The notes beneath the pieces are model-generated. The model did no database searches. It was not told where the DNA came from and saw nothing but the letters and a program-made list of their open reading frames with translations. Shown in pieces: positions 1 through 6,775 of a DNA stretch of 30,204 nt; within the stretch, counting starts at the first letter, position 1; the number at the start of each line of letters is the position of its first letter. This DNA is from an uncultured Clostridia bacterium (lineage in GTDB: Bacteria; Bacillota; Clostridia; Christensenellales; Borkfalkiaceae): contig CALVLO010000001.1 of the NCBI GenBank assembly GCA_944338265.1, positions 1-30,204 of the forward strand. The letters are read 5' to 3'. Made by a program: the position numbers and the translations under genes.

Positions 1-94
1 TTTTGAGAAAGTCGTTGTCCACGCAATATTCAAAAAACTGTCCGAGCAAAAACTTCGATTTCTTGACGGTCGCCAATTGCCTGTATTCGTAAGT
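1..94 (-). pseudogene. second integrase-like fragment, out of frame with the first, open at the left edge
   Basis: The minus strand read from position 94 leftward gives 31 residues beginning TYEYRQLATVKKSKF and continuing with GQFFEYCVDNDFLK. This resembles the helical core-binding (SAM-like) domain of tyrosine recombinases, where a phrase like 'QFFEYCVDNDFL' is typical. It lies in a different frame from the integrase piece that overlaps it, and an in-frame TAA stands immediately upstream at 95-97. It therefore has no start of its own here and looks like the body of another recombinase joined to the first by a deletion or recombination event. The assignment rests on about 30 residues. Confidence 0.45.
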
Positions 95-266
95 TTACAG
101 TTTTGGGCTTGTAGGTTTCAATCAAATATCCCTTGAACGCCAATAGGTTCTGTTTTGTGATTTCTCCCGATAATTGCTGATACATTCGTATCGTAAGTAG
201 GTACGATGAAATCGTGTTTTCAGACAAATTGCTCCGCCGAAGGTGTGCTTCAAATTCTTCTAACAT
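30..266 (-). pseudogene. truncated tyrosine recombinase/integrase, N-terminal domain only
   Basis: The 78-residue product starts MLEEFEAHLRRSNLSENTIS and continues with LLAFKGYLIETYKPKTVNL. This is the N-terminal SAM-like DNA-binding domain of phage-type integrases, of the kind often found beside type I restriction hsdS genes in Clostridia. Such enzymes are normally about 280-300 residues, with catalytic R, H, R and Y in the C-terminal half. None of that is present: similarity stops after 'NLRIQAI' and an unrelated tail runs to a stop. A good Shine-Dalgarno (AGGAGG) precedes the ATG. The break coincides with the start of the overlapping second integrase fragment, so the piece is most likely an inactive remnant left by rearrangement. 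Confidence 0.7.
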
Positions 267-309
267 AGGTAATCCTCCTAAAAAAAGTAGTATATAAATT
301 TTACTCTTT

Positions 310-777
310 TTAGAGAAAAACCTCGACTATGTATCCTTTTCCATTATTGATTTCATTTTGATAACGAGCCAAAAGCTCCTCAGGTGATGGAAAATCATCT
401 AAACCTATTTCTCGTTCGATCCCTGTAATAAAATCATACTCTTGAAAAGCATCGCCGTTGGAACTATATGCGAACGGAACATCGAGCATTTGAGCATAGA
501 GTTTGGCTTGTTGCATACCAAACGAAACGCCGTGATTGTTATCTTTGGCTTCAACAACAGCGAGAGGGTTGTTTTTGCTTAAATAAAGTATGTAATCGGC
601 TTTTTTTGGAGCTTCGCGGCTGACCAGATTCCCGCGTAAATTCACCTTGCCGTCTGTAAATTTGACCTTCGTTTCCATTGTAATTTTATCCTGCCAGCCC
701 TTTTCTAAAATTGCTGGAGTAATAAAATTTAATTTTATATCTTCTTCAGTCATTTGTTTTTTATCAATAATGCTCAT
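310..777 (-). pseudogene. hsdR: N-terminal fragment of type I restriction enzyme subunit R (HsdR)
   Basis: The 155-residue product matches the start of HsdR: the opening with MTEEDIKLNFITPAI, then a PD-(D/E)xK nuclease-like core with KKADYILYL followed by PLAVVEAKDNN (D at the ADY position and the E-x-K of 'VEAKD'). Full HsdR proteins are roughly 800-1000 residues and carry a superfamily 2 helicase motor and a C-terminal domain, all missing here. The sequence leaves the family after 'EINNGKGY' and ends within five residues. No HsdM or HsdS is visible in the window. The reading frame has a promoter-like extended -10 and a Shine-Dalgarno (AGGAG), so it may still be expressed as an isolated nuclease-like domain. 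The simplest reading is a deletion remnant. Confidence 0.75.
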
Positions 778-796
778 AGTTCGCTCCTATGTTCCT

Positions 797-805
797 ATTA
801 TACCA
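797..805 (-). promoter_or_regulatory. extended -10 promoter of the hsdR fragment
   Basis: On the minus strand the sequence reads TGGTATAAT, a perfect -10 with the TGN extension. It lies 20-30 nt upstream of the fragment's start codon, which has the ribosome site AGGAG. No convincing -35 is seen at the usual spacing, as is common for extended -10 promoters. Confidence 0.5.
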
Positions 806-839
806 TATTATCGGAAGTTGAAGGATAAAATTAGCGCGT

Positions 840-1454
840 TTAATCCCTGCTTATAATATTTGCTAAACTCAAACTCCAAACGCCTTGAGTTCCCCTAAAA
901 TCATCATTAAAATATTTTGCAGTTCCATTTTTTAAATCTTTGTCAAACCTAATGATGGCAAAACCGTGGTGGATTCCCATTGTGCCTTCTTTTTTCTTTG
1001 GTTCATTTGTATAATTATAACTTAATTTTATTTCGTTTACACTGATAGACATAAATGTTTCGAAATTCTCTGATTGTGAATTATCAAACAACCCTTTAAT
1101 TGATATTTTATTAAAAGTCTGGTATATTTTTATCAGTCCATTATATGTATATCCCAGGGAATTTTCACCTTTTATATTCCAAATACCATTTAAATTTGGT
1201 AAATTTAAAAGCTTCATGAATACTTTTGTTTTCCATAATTTTGTATCAAACACCCATTTGAGAAAAGCATCTATTCCGCCAAGGCTAGGAAGAATAAGGA
1301 TATTTAAATAAATTATCCATACATTTGTTACCGCTATATCGCTTACAAGAATATTAAAGGTTATCATTATAAATGATGCAAATATAAGACTAAAAATAAA
1401 AATCAAACGATTTACTTTATCTCGAATATTGTTGTCAATAGCGTAATTTTTCAT
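840..1454 (-). CDS. cap15: Cap15-like CBASS effector (two transmembrane helices plus beta-rich domain)
   Basis: The 204-residue protein has two strongly hydrophobic segments near the N-terminus (about residues 15-37 and 42-64). A beta-strand-rich soluble part follows, starting with 'LNGIWNIKGENS' and ending near 'GVWSLSLANI'. This architecture is that of the S-2TM-beta family, Cap15, a CBASS effector that binds a cyclic nucleotide through its beta-barrel and oligomerises in the inner membrane to disrupt it and stop phage spread. The assignment is strengthened by position: its ATG overlaps the stop of the CD-NTase gene by 4 nt (ATGA), so the two are translationally coupled. No E1/E2-like or JAB ancillary genes are present, which fits a minimal type I CBASS. 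The ligand specificity cannot be read from the sequence. Confidence 0.85.
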   Translation of the reverse strand: MKNYAIDNNIRDKVNRLIFIFSLIFASFIMITFNILVSDIAVTNVWIIYLNILILPSLGGIDAFLKWVFDTKLWKTKVFMKLLNLPNLNGIWNIKGENSLGYTYNGLIKIYQTFNKISIKGLFDNSQSENFETFMSISVNEIKLSYNYTNEPKKKEGTMGIHHGFAIIRFDKDLKNGTAKYFNDDFRGTQGVWSLSLANIISRD

Positions 1455-2377
1455 ATGTTGTATTTCCCAGCTAATACATTTTTTAGGATACCAATAAAAA
1501 ATATAGCATCGTTTTTATTCCACTGTGTGCTACGAGAACCAAATAATCGCCATTGTTTATGCTGACATTGAAAATTATCCAATGGTGTCATCAATAAAAA
1601 ATCGATTATATTATTAAGAGTTTTTAAACAAGATGTTTCAAAACAACGGCTTGGCACATTATAAATCAAATTTTCAATAAAATATGAGCTTGCAAGATTT
1701 TCACTTATAATATTTTTATCGACCAATAATGATTTAATTTTTTTTATGAACCTAACGGTCATTTTATAATTTCCATCTGTTGTCTTATTTTTATTATGTC
1801 CGTTTTCAATATGTTGCTTAGGGAAATTTACAATAATATCGTCTGTTTCAGTATTATCAAACGATATGCCAGCATCGAAATGGCTTGTACTATCTGGATT
1901 TTGTAACGAGAATGAACGGTACTTTTTATATAAAAAACAAGGAACAACATCAACTTCGATCGATGGATTTTGTAATATTATTTTAAGTGATTTAGGCTTA
2001 TAAAAAACTGATTTAACTCTTGTATAATGAGAAATAGCAGTTAATAGTTCATGATATATTGTATTTTTATATTGCTTAAAACTCAAGTTCGCTTTCTCAT
2101 AATATTTGTTTCTCTCTATTTTTGCGTAATCTGTTAGAGCACTATCGTCATATCGAAAAACTCCGTTATACTGAAAAACAATATCAACATCGGAATCGCG
2201 TTTAATATTTGTTGCATTTGCATAAGAGCCTTGTAAATAAGCTTCAAAATCATTATGGTGCGCAACAACAATAGGTAACCTAAACAGAGTTTCTTTTACG
2301 AAATGATACGCATTGGAACTTAAGTCTGTACTTTCTTGAATTGACCATTGTAATAATTTTTCTTCAGTTATAAACAT
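1451..2377 (-). CDS. CBASS CD-NTase (cGAS/DncV-like nucleotidyltransferase)
   Basis: The 308-residue protein carries the nucleotidyltransferase signature: GSYANAT at residues 50-56, then DSDVDIVF with catalytic Asp63 and Asp65, and a third acidic residue Asp143 in 'IEVDVVPCF'. A C-terminal helical part contains 'QWRLFGSRSTQW', typical of SMODS-family synthases. On phage infection such enzymes make a cyclic di- or trinucleotide that activates the effector, here the overlapping Cap15-like protein. Length and intact motifs suggest it is active. The clade, and hence the nucleotide product, cannot be fixed by eye. The ATG at 2377 has a modest Shine-Dalgarno (AAAGGAAAG). Only 31 nt separate it from the AbiEii stop, so it may be transcribed with the AbiE genes. 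Confidence 0.88.
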   Translation of the reverse strand: MFITEEKLLQWSIQESTDLSSNAYHFVKETLFRLPIVVAHHNDFEAYLQGSYANATNIKRDSDVDIVFQYNGVFRYDDSALTDYAKIERNKYYEKANLSFKQYKNTIYHELLTAISHYTRVKSVFYKPKSLKIILQNPSIEVDVVPCFLYKKYRSFSLQNPDSTSHFDAGISFDNTETDDIIVNFPKQHIENGHNKNKTTDGNYKMTVRFIKKIKSLLVDKNIISENLASSYFIENLIYNVPSRCFETSCLKTLNNIIDFLLMTPLDNFQCQHKQWRLFGSRSTQWNKNDAIFFIGILKNVLAGKYNI

Positions 2378-2408
2378 TATTTGCTTTCCTTTTTAGATTT
2401 TTTCTATC

Positions 2409-3275
2409 TTACATTGCATTCAAATTTTTCGTAATTTCTGTAAAGAACTCTGTGCTCCAAATATTCAACTTGGTTTTGTCTTTAATAAAGGGAATTACGT
2501 CTTGTTTGGCTTGTTCATAGTCGATTTCTGCAAAGCGTTCGTTCAGCATGGAAATCAGGGTTTCGCGGGTAAGGTTGAAATCCTTGTCGATAAATCCGGA
2601 GTCTACAAGTCGTGCTTTCAGGTGTGGCATATTGACTGCAACGTTTCGAGAGAGATAGAAAATATAATCGTATAAGTCCCTGCCTTTGACACGGGTTTTC
2701 CATGCGCGGCAGATTACGGCGTGAAGTTTGCCCGCGAACAACGAAGGCATATCATACAGTTTCACTTGATAAGGCGACGGCAGCAGTCGGTACTTGTTTT
2801 CAAATGTCGCAAAGGCCGGAGGATTTGTATCGACTTCAAACTTGATTTTTATTACTTCAGACGGATTGATTTTCGTCGCACTCTGCTCGTCGTTGTAAAC
2901 GCTTAAAATGTGTTCCTTGGTGTTGCCTTTCAAAAAAGCCGATTTGACATTGGAGTCTGCTGTTTTGATTTTTTCTTCCACCTTGAAGTTCAGTCCGACG
3001 GCATGCAATTCGCTCTCTAAAACCGAAAAATATTTTTTCAATTCAAAACCGGAATCGGGCGCTACCAGCGAAAAGTCCAGGTCTTCGGAAAATCGGTCAA
3101 GTCCGTAAAAGATACGCAGCGCCGTACCGCCGTAAAACGCGGCGTCCTTAAAAAAGCCCGCTCGGGAAAGTCCGCATAGCGCGACTTCCTGTATTACTTC
3201 TGTCAGCGCGTTTTTTTCGTCGCTTTGCGACTGCGCGGGATATAGCGCAAGCATTTGGCTTAAAATTGTTTGCAT
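2409..3275 (-). CDS. abiEii: AbiEii/AbiGii-family nucleotidyltransferase toxin
   Basis: The 288-residue protein has the family hallmark 'FYGGTALRIFYGLDRFSEDL': Gly49-Gly50, Arg61, Ser63, and Asp65 and Asp67 at the active site. A second conserved block contains 'FAGKLHAVICR' and 'VKGRDLYD'. AbiEii is the bacteriostatic toxin of type IV toxin-antitoxin systems and gives abortive-infection phage resistance; relatives use nucleotides to modify a host target, reported for related toxins to be tRNA. The start codon directly follows the antitoxin stop (TAAATG), with GGAGG placed inside the antitoxin end, so the two are coupled. Length and motifs are complete. The target of this particular toxin is not known. 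Confidence 0.9.
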   Translation of the reverse strand: MQTILSQMLALYPAQSQSDEKNALTEVIQEVALCGLSRAGFFKDAAFYGGTALRIFYGLDRFSEDLDFSLVAPDSGFELKKYFSVLESELHAVGLNFKVEEKIKTADSNVKSAFLKGNTKEHILSVYNDEQSATKINPSEVIKIKFEVDTNPPAFATFENKYRLLPSPYQVKLYDMPSLFAGKLHAVICRAWKTRVKGRDLYDYIFYLSRNVAVNMPHLKARLVDSGFIDKDFNLTRETLISMLNERFAEIDYEQAKQDVIPFIKDKTKLNIWSTEFFTEITKNLNAM

Positions 3276-3863
3276 TTATTTTCCTCCGTTAATCAGCTTT
3301 ACAAGATACTTGTGATTAGTCGATTTATAGAGCGGCGCTAGTTGTTTGATGTCGTCTAGATTTAACTGCCAAAAGTCGTTTTCATCGACGCGCAAATCTT
3401 CGAACAGTAACGCCCGCATTGCTTTGACCGAGCCGACGGGCGATATGGTGTACAGCTTGTCGCATAGCGCCTTTTCGGGAGTGGCGATCTGATAGGAATA
3501 ACCGTTTTCTTCCCGAATTTCCACGCCAAAATGATAAACTGCGGCAGGCACATCCCTGTATGTGAAGACTCCGAACGCGTTATTGTACTGCTTCGCTTTG
3601 CCTTTACGGAAGGTCGCGGAAGTGTAAGTCCGAAAAATCGCTTCGGGAATCAACGAACACATCGACAGTACATAATCGAAAGAAAGATAGGATGGGCCGT
3701 AGATTGTGCCCGCAAGATATTTGCCATCAGCACGCGCATCGGTTTCGTATAATCCGCGCGCGATTTGCGTTAATCGCCCCGATTGTACTTCGCGGCGAAT
3801 CTTCCCTTTTACATCGGTGTAATCTTTGAATTGTAATGCCAAACTGTCAAATGTTAAAACCAT
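3276..3863 (-). CDS. abiEi: AbiEi-family antitoxin / transcriptional regulator
   Basis: The 195-residue protein begins with a winged-helix part (about residues 10-45, including 'GRLTQIARGLYET') and has a C-terminal domain with the characteristic 'ATPEKALCDKLY'. This is the AbiEi family, the antitoxin of the AbiE type IV system. In studied examples AbiEi does not bind the toxin stably but counters its effect, and represses its own operon by binding inverted repeats upstream. It is the first gene of the leftward run of defence genes, so its repression could also govern the CBASS genes downstream. The ATG at 3863 is preceded by AGGAGA at good spacing and by a clear promoter. Confidence 0.88.
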   Translation of the reverse strand: MVLTFDSLALQFKDYTDVKGKIRREVQSGRLTQIARGLYETDARADGKYLAGTIYGPSYLSFDYVLSMCSLIPEAIFRTYTSATFRKGKAKQYNNAFGVFTYRDVPAAVYHFGVEIREENGYSYQIATPEKALCDKLYTISPVGSVKAMRALLFEDLRVDENDFWQLNLDDIKQLAPLYKSTNHKYLVKLINGGK

Positions 3864-3883
3864 TGTTTTCTCCTGTTGGTTTT

Positions 3884-3912
3884 ATTATATCAAACTTTTC
3901 GGTGAAAATCAA
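3884..3912 (-). promoter_or_regulatory. sigma-A promoter of the abiE-CBASS gene run
   Basis: On the minus strand TTGATT and a perfect TATAAT are separated by 17 nt. The predicted start site gives a leader of about 15-20 nt before the abiEi ribosome site. No equally good promoter is seen in the 31-nt gap before the CD-NTase. Confidence 0.75.
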
Positions 3913-3990
3913 TATATTTTAGAAGATTCGATATAATTATTTCGTGAAAAAGTAAGGCTTAAGATAATACCGAGATATTGCCGTATTTAA

Positions 3991-4010
3991 ATCAGGTCAA
4001 ATTAGGTCAA
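3991..4010. repeat. tandem 10-bp direct repeat, A-T-(C/T)-AGGTCAA
   Basis: Positions 3991-4000 and 4001-4010 read ATCAGGTCAA and ATTAGGTCAA, differing at one base. They lie in the roughly 400-bp gene-free interval between abiEi and the tRNA fragment. Short direct repeats near an attachment site often bind the arm-binding domain of tyrosine integrases, or the excisionase; that role is inferred here. They could instead be AbiEi operators. Confidence 0.5.
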
Positions 4011-4120
4011 AAAATGCGATATTCTTTGTATTTGCTTTTTAAAATCACTCCGCAAGCCAGACCAAATAATACCCGTCAAAAACGCTATCAAACTGACCGA
4101 AACGATCTGAAAAATCTAAA

Positions 4121-4168
4121 ATGGTGGTAAATGGTAGTAAAAGCAGCAAAAAACCATTACTACCATTT
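4121..4168. repeat. tandem 10-bp direct repeat and 12-bp inverted repeat near the island end
   Basis: ATGGTGGTAA (4121-4130) and ATGGTAGTAA (4131-4140) are tandem copies. AAATGGTAGTAA (4129-4140) is then repeated in perfect inverted form at 4157-4168, with a 16-nt spacer. The element is about 105 bp from the tRNA fragment. Candidate roles are integrase arm sites or a regulator binding site; the sequence alone does not decide. Confidence 0.6.
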
Positions 4169-4195
4169 TTCTTTAAATTGTATTAAAATAATAAG

Positions 4196-4250
4196 AAAAC
4201 GGCGGAAAAAGCACAAGATACTGTGTCTTTTCCGCCGTTTTTATTTTTTT
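4196..4250. terminator. terminator-like hairpin at the island's right end
   Basis: A 14-bp perfect stem (4196-4209 with 4228-4241, core CGGCGG/CCGCCG) is followed on the plus strand by a T-rich run to 4250. The minus strand also has a T-rich tract beyond the stem, so it could work both ways. No plus-strand gene precedes it within the window. It may insulate the chromosome from the island. Confidence 0.65.
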
Positions 4251-4271
4251 AGAGCACTTCCTCTTTTTGCA

Positions 4272-4329
<58 letters not shown>

Positions 4330-4332
4330 AAA

Positions 4333-4373
4333 AAAGCGCCCTGATGCCGAGAAATACGGCTTTAGGGCGCTTT
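4333..4373. terminator. bidirectional terminator between the tRNA-Thr fragment and the acyltransferase gene
   Basis: AAAGCGCCCT (4333-4342) pairs with AGGGCGCTTT (4364-4373), with an inner GCCG/CGGC pairing. On the minus strand a run of seven T follows, so it terminates the acyltransferase gene ending at 4380. On the plus strand it would end the original tRNA transcript. Confidence 0.8.
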
Positions 4374-4379
4374 CTTATC

Positions 4380-5207
4380 CTAAAATTTTCCCAATGCCCA
4401 GCCGAGCTTTCCTCCCGCAAGGAGATGCCGCTTCACGCTCCGCTGCAGCGAAGTTTGCTCGGGCAACGCTTCGTAGGCGACGGCGGGATCGGGATAGATC
4501 CATTCGAGAAACGCCGTGCTATCCTCCTCCGTGCGCAGAATGCGGAAGCGGCGCTGAAACTTTAAAATATTCGAGCTTGCGGGGAGCAATTCCCGCAGCG
4601 TGGGCACGAGCATCCAGGAATCACAATCCATTTCCGCCTGCGCAAAGGCGGGATAATATTCGGCAAAAAATCGCTTTGCAGCGGCAACGGAGTCCGTAAC
4701 GGAGCGCTCAGAAAGGTCGGCATCGAACGGGATATGCAGATAGATCTTTCTATCGCCGTCTTCTTCCGTCATCTCGTATTCAAGCGCGCCGAGGCGAAAT
4801 TCCCGCATGGAGAGCTGCCGCGGGAACCACCAGCCCCAACGGAAGGCGAGCGTGCCCCGCTTCCGCGCATCGTCTGCAAGAAAGCGGGAGAGAAACTTCA
4901 TTGTATCCCAATAGACCGCCTCGCCGATGCCCTTTGCGGCATAGTCCGCGTGCGTGCGCACCGCACAGCGGCAGAGGTAGACGAAAAGCTTCATGCCGTC
5001 CGCATCTGCGCCGAGCAGGGTGTGCGCCGCCTCGATCCCCTTCTCGTAAGCCTTCCCTTCAAACAGCGGCGCAAGCAGCGGCAGGGTGAGCACTTGGGGG
5101 AATTGGCGGATGACGCGCTCCGCGCCTCGCCGCCCCGCCTCGCTCAAACCGATCCCGCAAAAAAAGCGATCCAAGTTCTCTTCTTCCGATTTTCCGAAGA
5201 TCTCCAT
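4380..5207 (-). CDS. two-domain acyltransferase (GNAT-like) protein
   Basis: The 275-residue soluble protein matches a Firmicutes family annotated as 'acyltransferase domain-containing protein', in which an N-terminal acyltransferase-associated domain (roughly residues 1-130) precedes a GNAT-like C-terminal domain. Recognisable stretches include 'RWGWWFPRQLSMREFRLGAL' and 'YLHIPFDADLS'. The natural acyl donor and acceptor are not known to me. In this window it stands beside an alpha-galactosidase operon, but it has its own promoter (5231-5259) and an upstream terminator separates it, so co-function is only suggested. A GAGG ribosome site lies directly before the ATG. It ends at the terminator shared with the tRNA fragment. 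Confidence 0.7.
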   Translation of the reverse strand: MEIFGKSEEENLDRFFCGIGLSEAGRRGAERVIRQFPQVLTLPLLAPLFEGKAYEKGIEAAHTLLGADADGMKLFVYLCRCAVRTHADYAAKGIGEAVYWDTMKFLSRFLADDARKRGTLAFRWGWWFPRQLSMREFRLGALEYEMTEEDGDRKIYLHIPFDADLSERSVTDSVAAAKRFFAEYYPAFAQAEMDCDSWMLVPTLRELLPASSNILKFQRRFRILRTEEDSTAFLEWIYPDPAVAYEALPEQTSLQRSVKRHLLAGGKLGWALGKF

Positions 5208-5230
5208 CCCCTCTTTCCCCCGTTTTTTTG

Positions 5231-5259
5231 ATGATACACCACCGCTGCGAAAAAAGCAA
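5231..5259 (-). promoter_or_regulatory. promoter of the acyltransferase gene
   Basis: On the minus strand TTGCTT and TATCAT are separated by 17 nt, about 25 nt upstream of the start codon. Confidence 0.55.
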
Positions 5260-5269
5260 GCGCTGCACA

Positions 5270-5302
5270 GAAAAAAATATGCGGGCGCCGAAAAACGCCC
5301 GC
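5270..5302 (-). terminator. terminator of the GH27 / zinc-ribbon operon
   Basis: GCGGGCG (5281-5287) pairs with CGCCCGC (5296-5302). On the minus strand the stem is followed by a T-rich tract (5270-5280). It lies 26 nt after the stop of the small zinc-ribbon gene. Confidence 0.8.
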
Positions 5303-5328
5303 AAAGCTACCTGATACACAGCGGTAAG

Positions 5329-5529
5329 TTACAATTGCAGCCCGGCGAAGAGGGCGCAGCCCGCACGCTGAAACTCGCGCGCCTTCTCGATAAGCAACGC
5401 GCGGGAGACGGCAAACTTTTTAGCAAGGCAGCCGATACAATAGTACGTTTGACTGCCGCGGTTGACAAACTTTTTTGTGAGCGCCGCATCGAGCGGCGTG
5501 ACGGCGGCGCCGCAGCATAGACACGTCAT
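5329..5529 (-). CDS. small zinc-ribbon-like protein
   Basis: The 66-residue protein starts MTCLCCGAAVTPLDAALTKK and has a second cysteine pair in 'YYCIGCLAKKF'. The CxxC...CxxC spacing suggests a single structural zinc site. The start is chosen at 5529 because the ATG overlaps the GH27 stop (ATGA), a usual sign of coupling; a longer upstream reading would run inside the GH27 gene and shows no family features. A terminator follows, so it is the last gene of the alpha-galactosidase transcript. Its role is unknown. Such small cysteine-rich proteins can bind nucleic acid or partner proteins. Confidence 0.7.
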   Translation of the reverse strand: MTCLCCGAAVTPLDAALTKKFVNRGSQTYYCIGCLAKKFAVSRALLIEKAREFQRAGCALFAGLQL

Positions 5530-6677
5530 GCCTTGACGACCTTCCCGCAGTAGACGGCGCAGGCGTGCGGTGCGAGCGTAACGCAGACGGAACCGCACTG
5601 CGGGAGGCACTTTTCCCCCGTGAAGCAATCGCAGAGTTCGAGCGTTCTGCCCGAGGGAACGCCGAGCCCGACCTCATCGAGCGTGCACTCCATGCGGCGC
5701 TCTTCCTCGGTAAAGTTGAAAAATCCGAGCGCCACATCGCCGTTCTCGAGCATGCGCGCCAACATATAGTAGCGGTTCTCGGAGGGATCATCCTCGAAGG
5801 CGCCCTCGTAGGGAAGGATGCGGTAGGTCTGCGCGCAGAGCGCATCCTGATCGAGGGCGATAAGCATGGGATTTGTGAGGAGCGCGCGCGTTGCATCGCT
5901 CATATTGCGCACGTCGCAGCCGATCATGAGCGGCGATTGCAGGAAGCACCAAGCGGCAAAGTGCGTGCGGTACTCCTCATCCGTACAGCCGCCCAGCCCG
6001 ACGTGCCCCTTGCCGTGCATCCCGACCACGAGCATATCCATATCGTTAAAGCACCCGCGCCCGCCGTAGGGCAGGATGGACATCTGCCTGTGGAACAGAT
6101 CGCAGATGCTCTTCCAATTATCGAAAATATCCCCCGTCGAGCGCCACATGCCGGCGCCCGTTGTGCGGATCCACTCGTGCGTTTTGTCTGCGCCCCAGCT
6201 GCAGCCCGAAAAGAGGATATCCCGCCCGCTGTTGGCAAGGGCGAGGCGCATGGTGCGGTACAGATCGTCTCCGCTGCGGTTCTTGGGTTTGAAGCAATAG
6301 TCGTATTTGAGGAAGTCGACGCCCCACGCCGCAAAGGAACGGGCGTCCGTCCACTCGTGATCGAGCGAGGAGGGATAGCGCGCGCACGTCATCCGTCCGC
6401 AGCAGGAATACATGCCGAACTTCAGCCCCATGGCGTGAATGTCGTCGGCGAGCGCCTTCATCCCGCGGGGGAACTTGGCGGGATCGGGCACGAGCTTTCC
6501 GTCCTTGCCCCGCTCTTTGAGCGCCCAGCAATCGTCGATCACGACGTATTTGTAGCCCGCCTGCGCAAGCCCGCTCTTTTTGAGCGCCCGCGCGCTCTCC
6601 AAAATGAGCGCCTCATCGATGTTCTCTGCATAGGTGTTCCAAGAATTCCAGCCCATCGGCGGTTTGTTCACGATCAT
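5526..6677 (-). CDS. alpha-galactosidase, glycoside hydrolase family 27
   Basis: The 383-residue protein is a single (beta/alpha)8-barrel enzyme with a short C-terminal beta domain. It starts with the family signature 'PPMGWNSWNTY'. 'VIDDCW' (around residue 47), 'FLKYDYC' with the nucleophile Asp126, and 'WRSTGDIFDNW' with the acid/base Asp183 are all present. It cleaves terminal alpha-1,6-galactose from melibiose, raffinose-type sugars or galactomannan with retention of configuration. There is no signal peptide, so it acts in the cytoplasm on imported sugars. It is transcribed from a good promoter (6713-6740), has AGAGGT before the ATG, and is divergent from an AraC-family regulator that probably controls it. 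Confidence 0.93.
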   Translation of the reverse strand: MIVNKPPMGWNSWNTYAENIDEALILESARALKKSGLAQAGYKYVVIDDCWALKERGKDGKLVPDPAKFPRGMKALADDIHAMGLKFGMYSCCGRMTCARYPSSLDHEWTDARSFAAWGVDFLKYDYCFKPKNRSGDDLYRTMRLALANSGRDILFSGCSWGADKTHEWIRTTGAGMWRSTGDIFDNWKSICDLFHRQMSILPYGGRGCFNDMDMLVVGMHGKGHVGLGGCTDEEYRTHFAAWCFLQSPLMIGCDVRNMSDATRALLTNPMLIALDQDALCAQTYRILPYEGAFEDDPSENRYYMLARMLENGDVALGFFNFTEEERRMECTLDEVGLGVPSGRTLELCDCFTGEKCLPQCGSVCVTLAPHACAVYCGKVVKA

Positions 6678-6712
6678 CTCTTGACCTCTCTTTCCCGTTG
6701 TGATATACTTGG

Positions 6713-6740
6713 ATTATAGCAGAAAATGTTTCAAAAGCAA
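6713..6740 (-). promoter_or_regulatory. promoter of the alpha-galactosidase operon
   Basis: On the minus strand TTGCTT and TATAAT are separated by 16 nt, giving a leader of about 30 nt. The same 98-bp interval must contain the promoter of the divergent AraC gene and any operator for it. Confidence 0.7.
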
Positions 6741-6775
6741 TATGTTTTTGTCTCATTTTTATGGAGAAATGTTGC

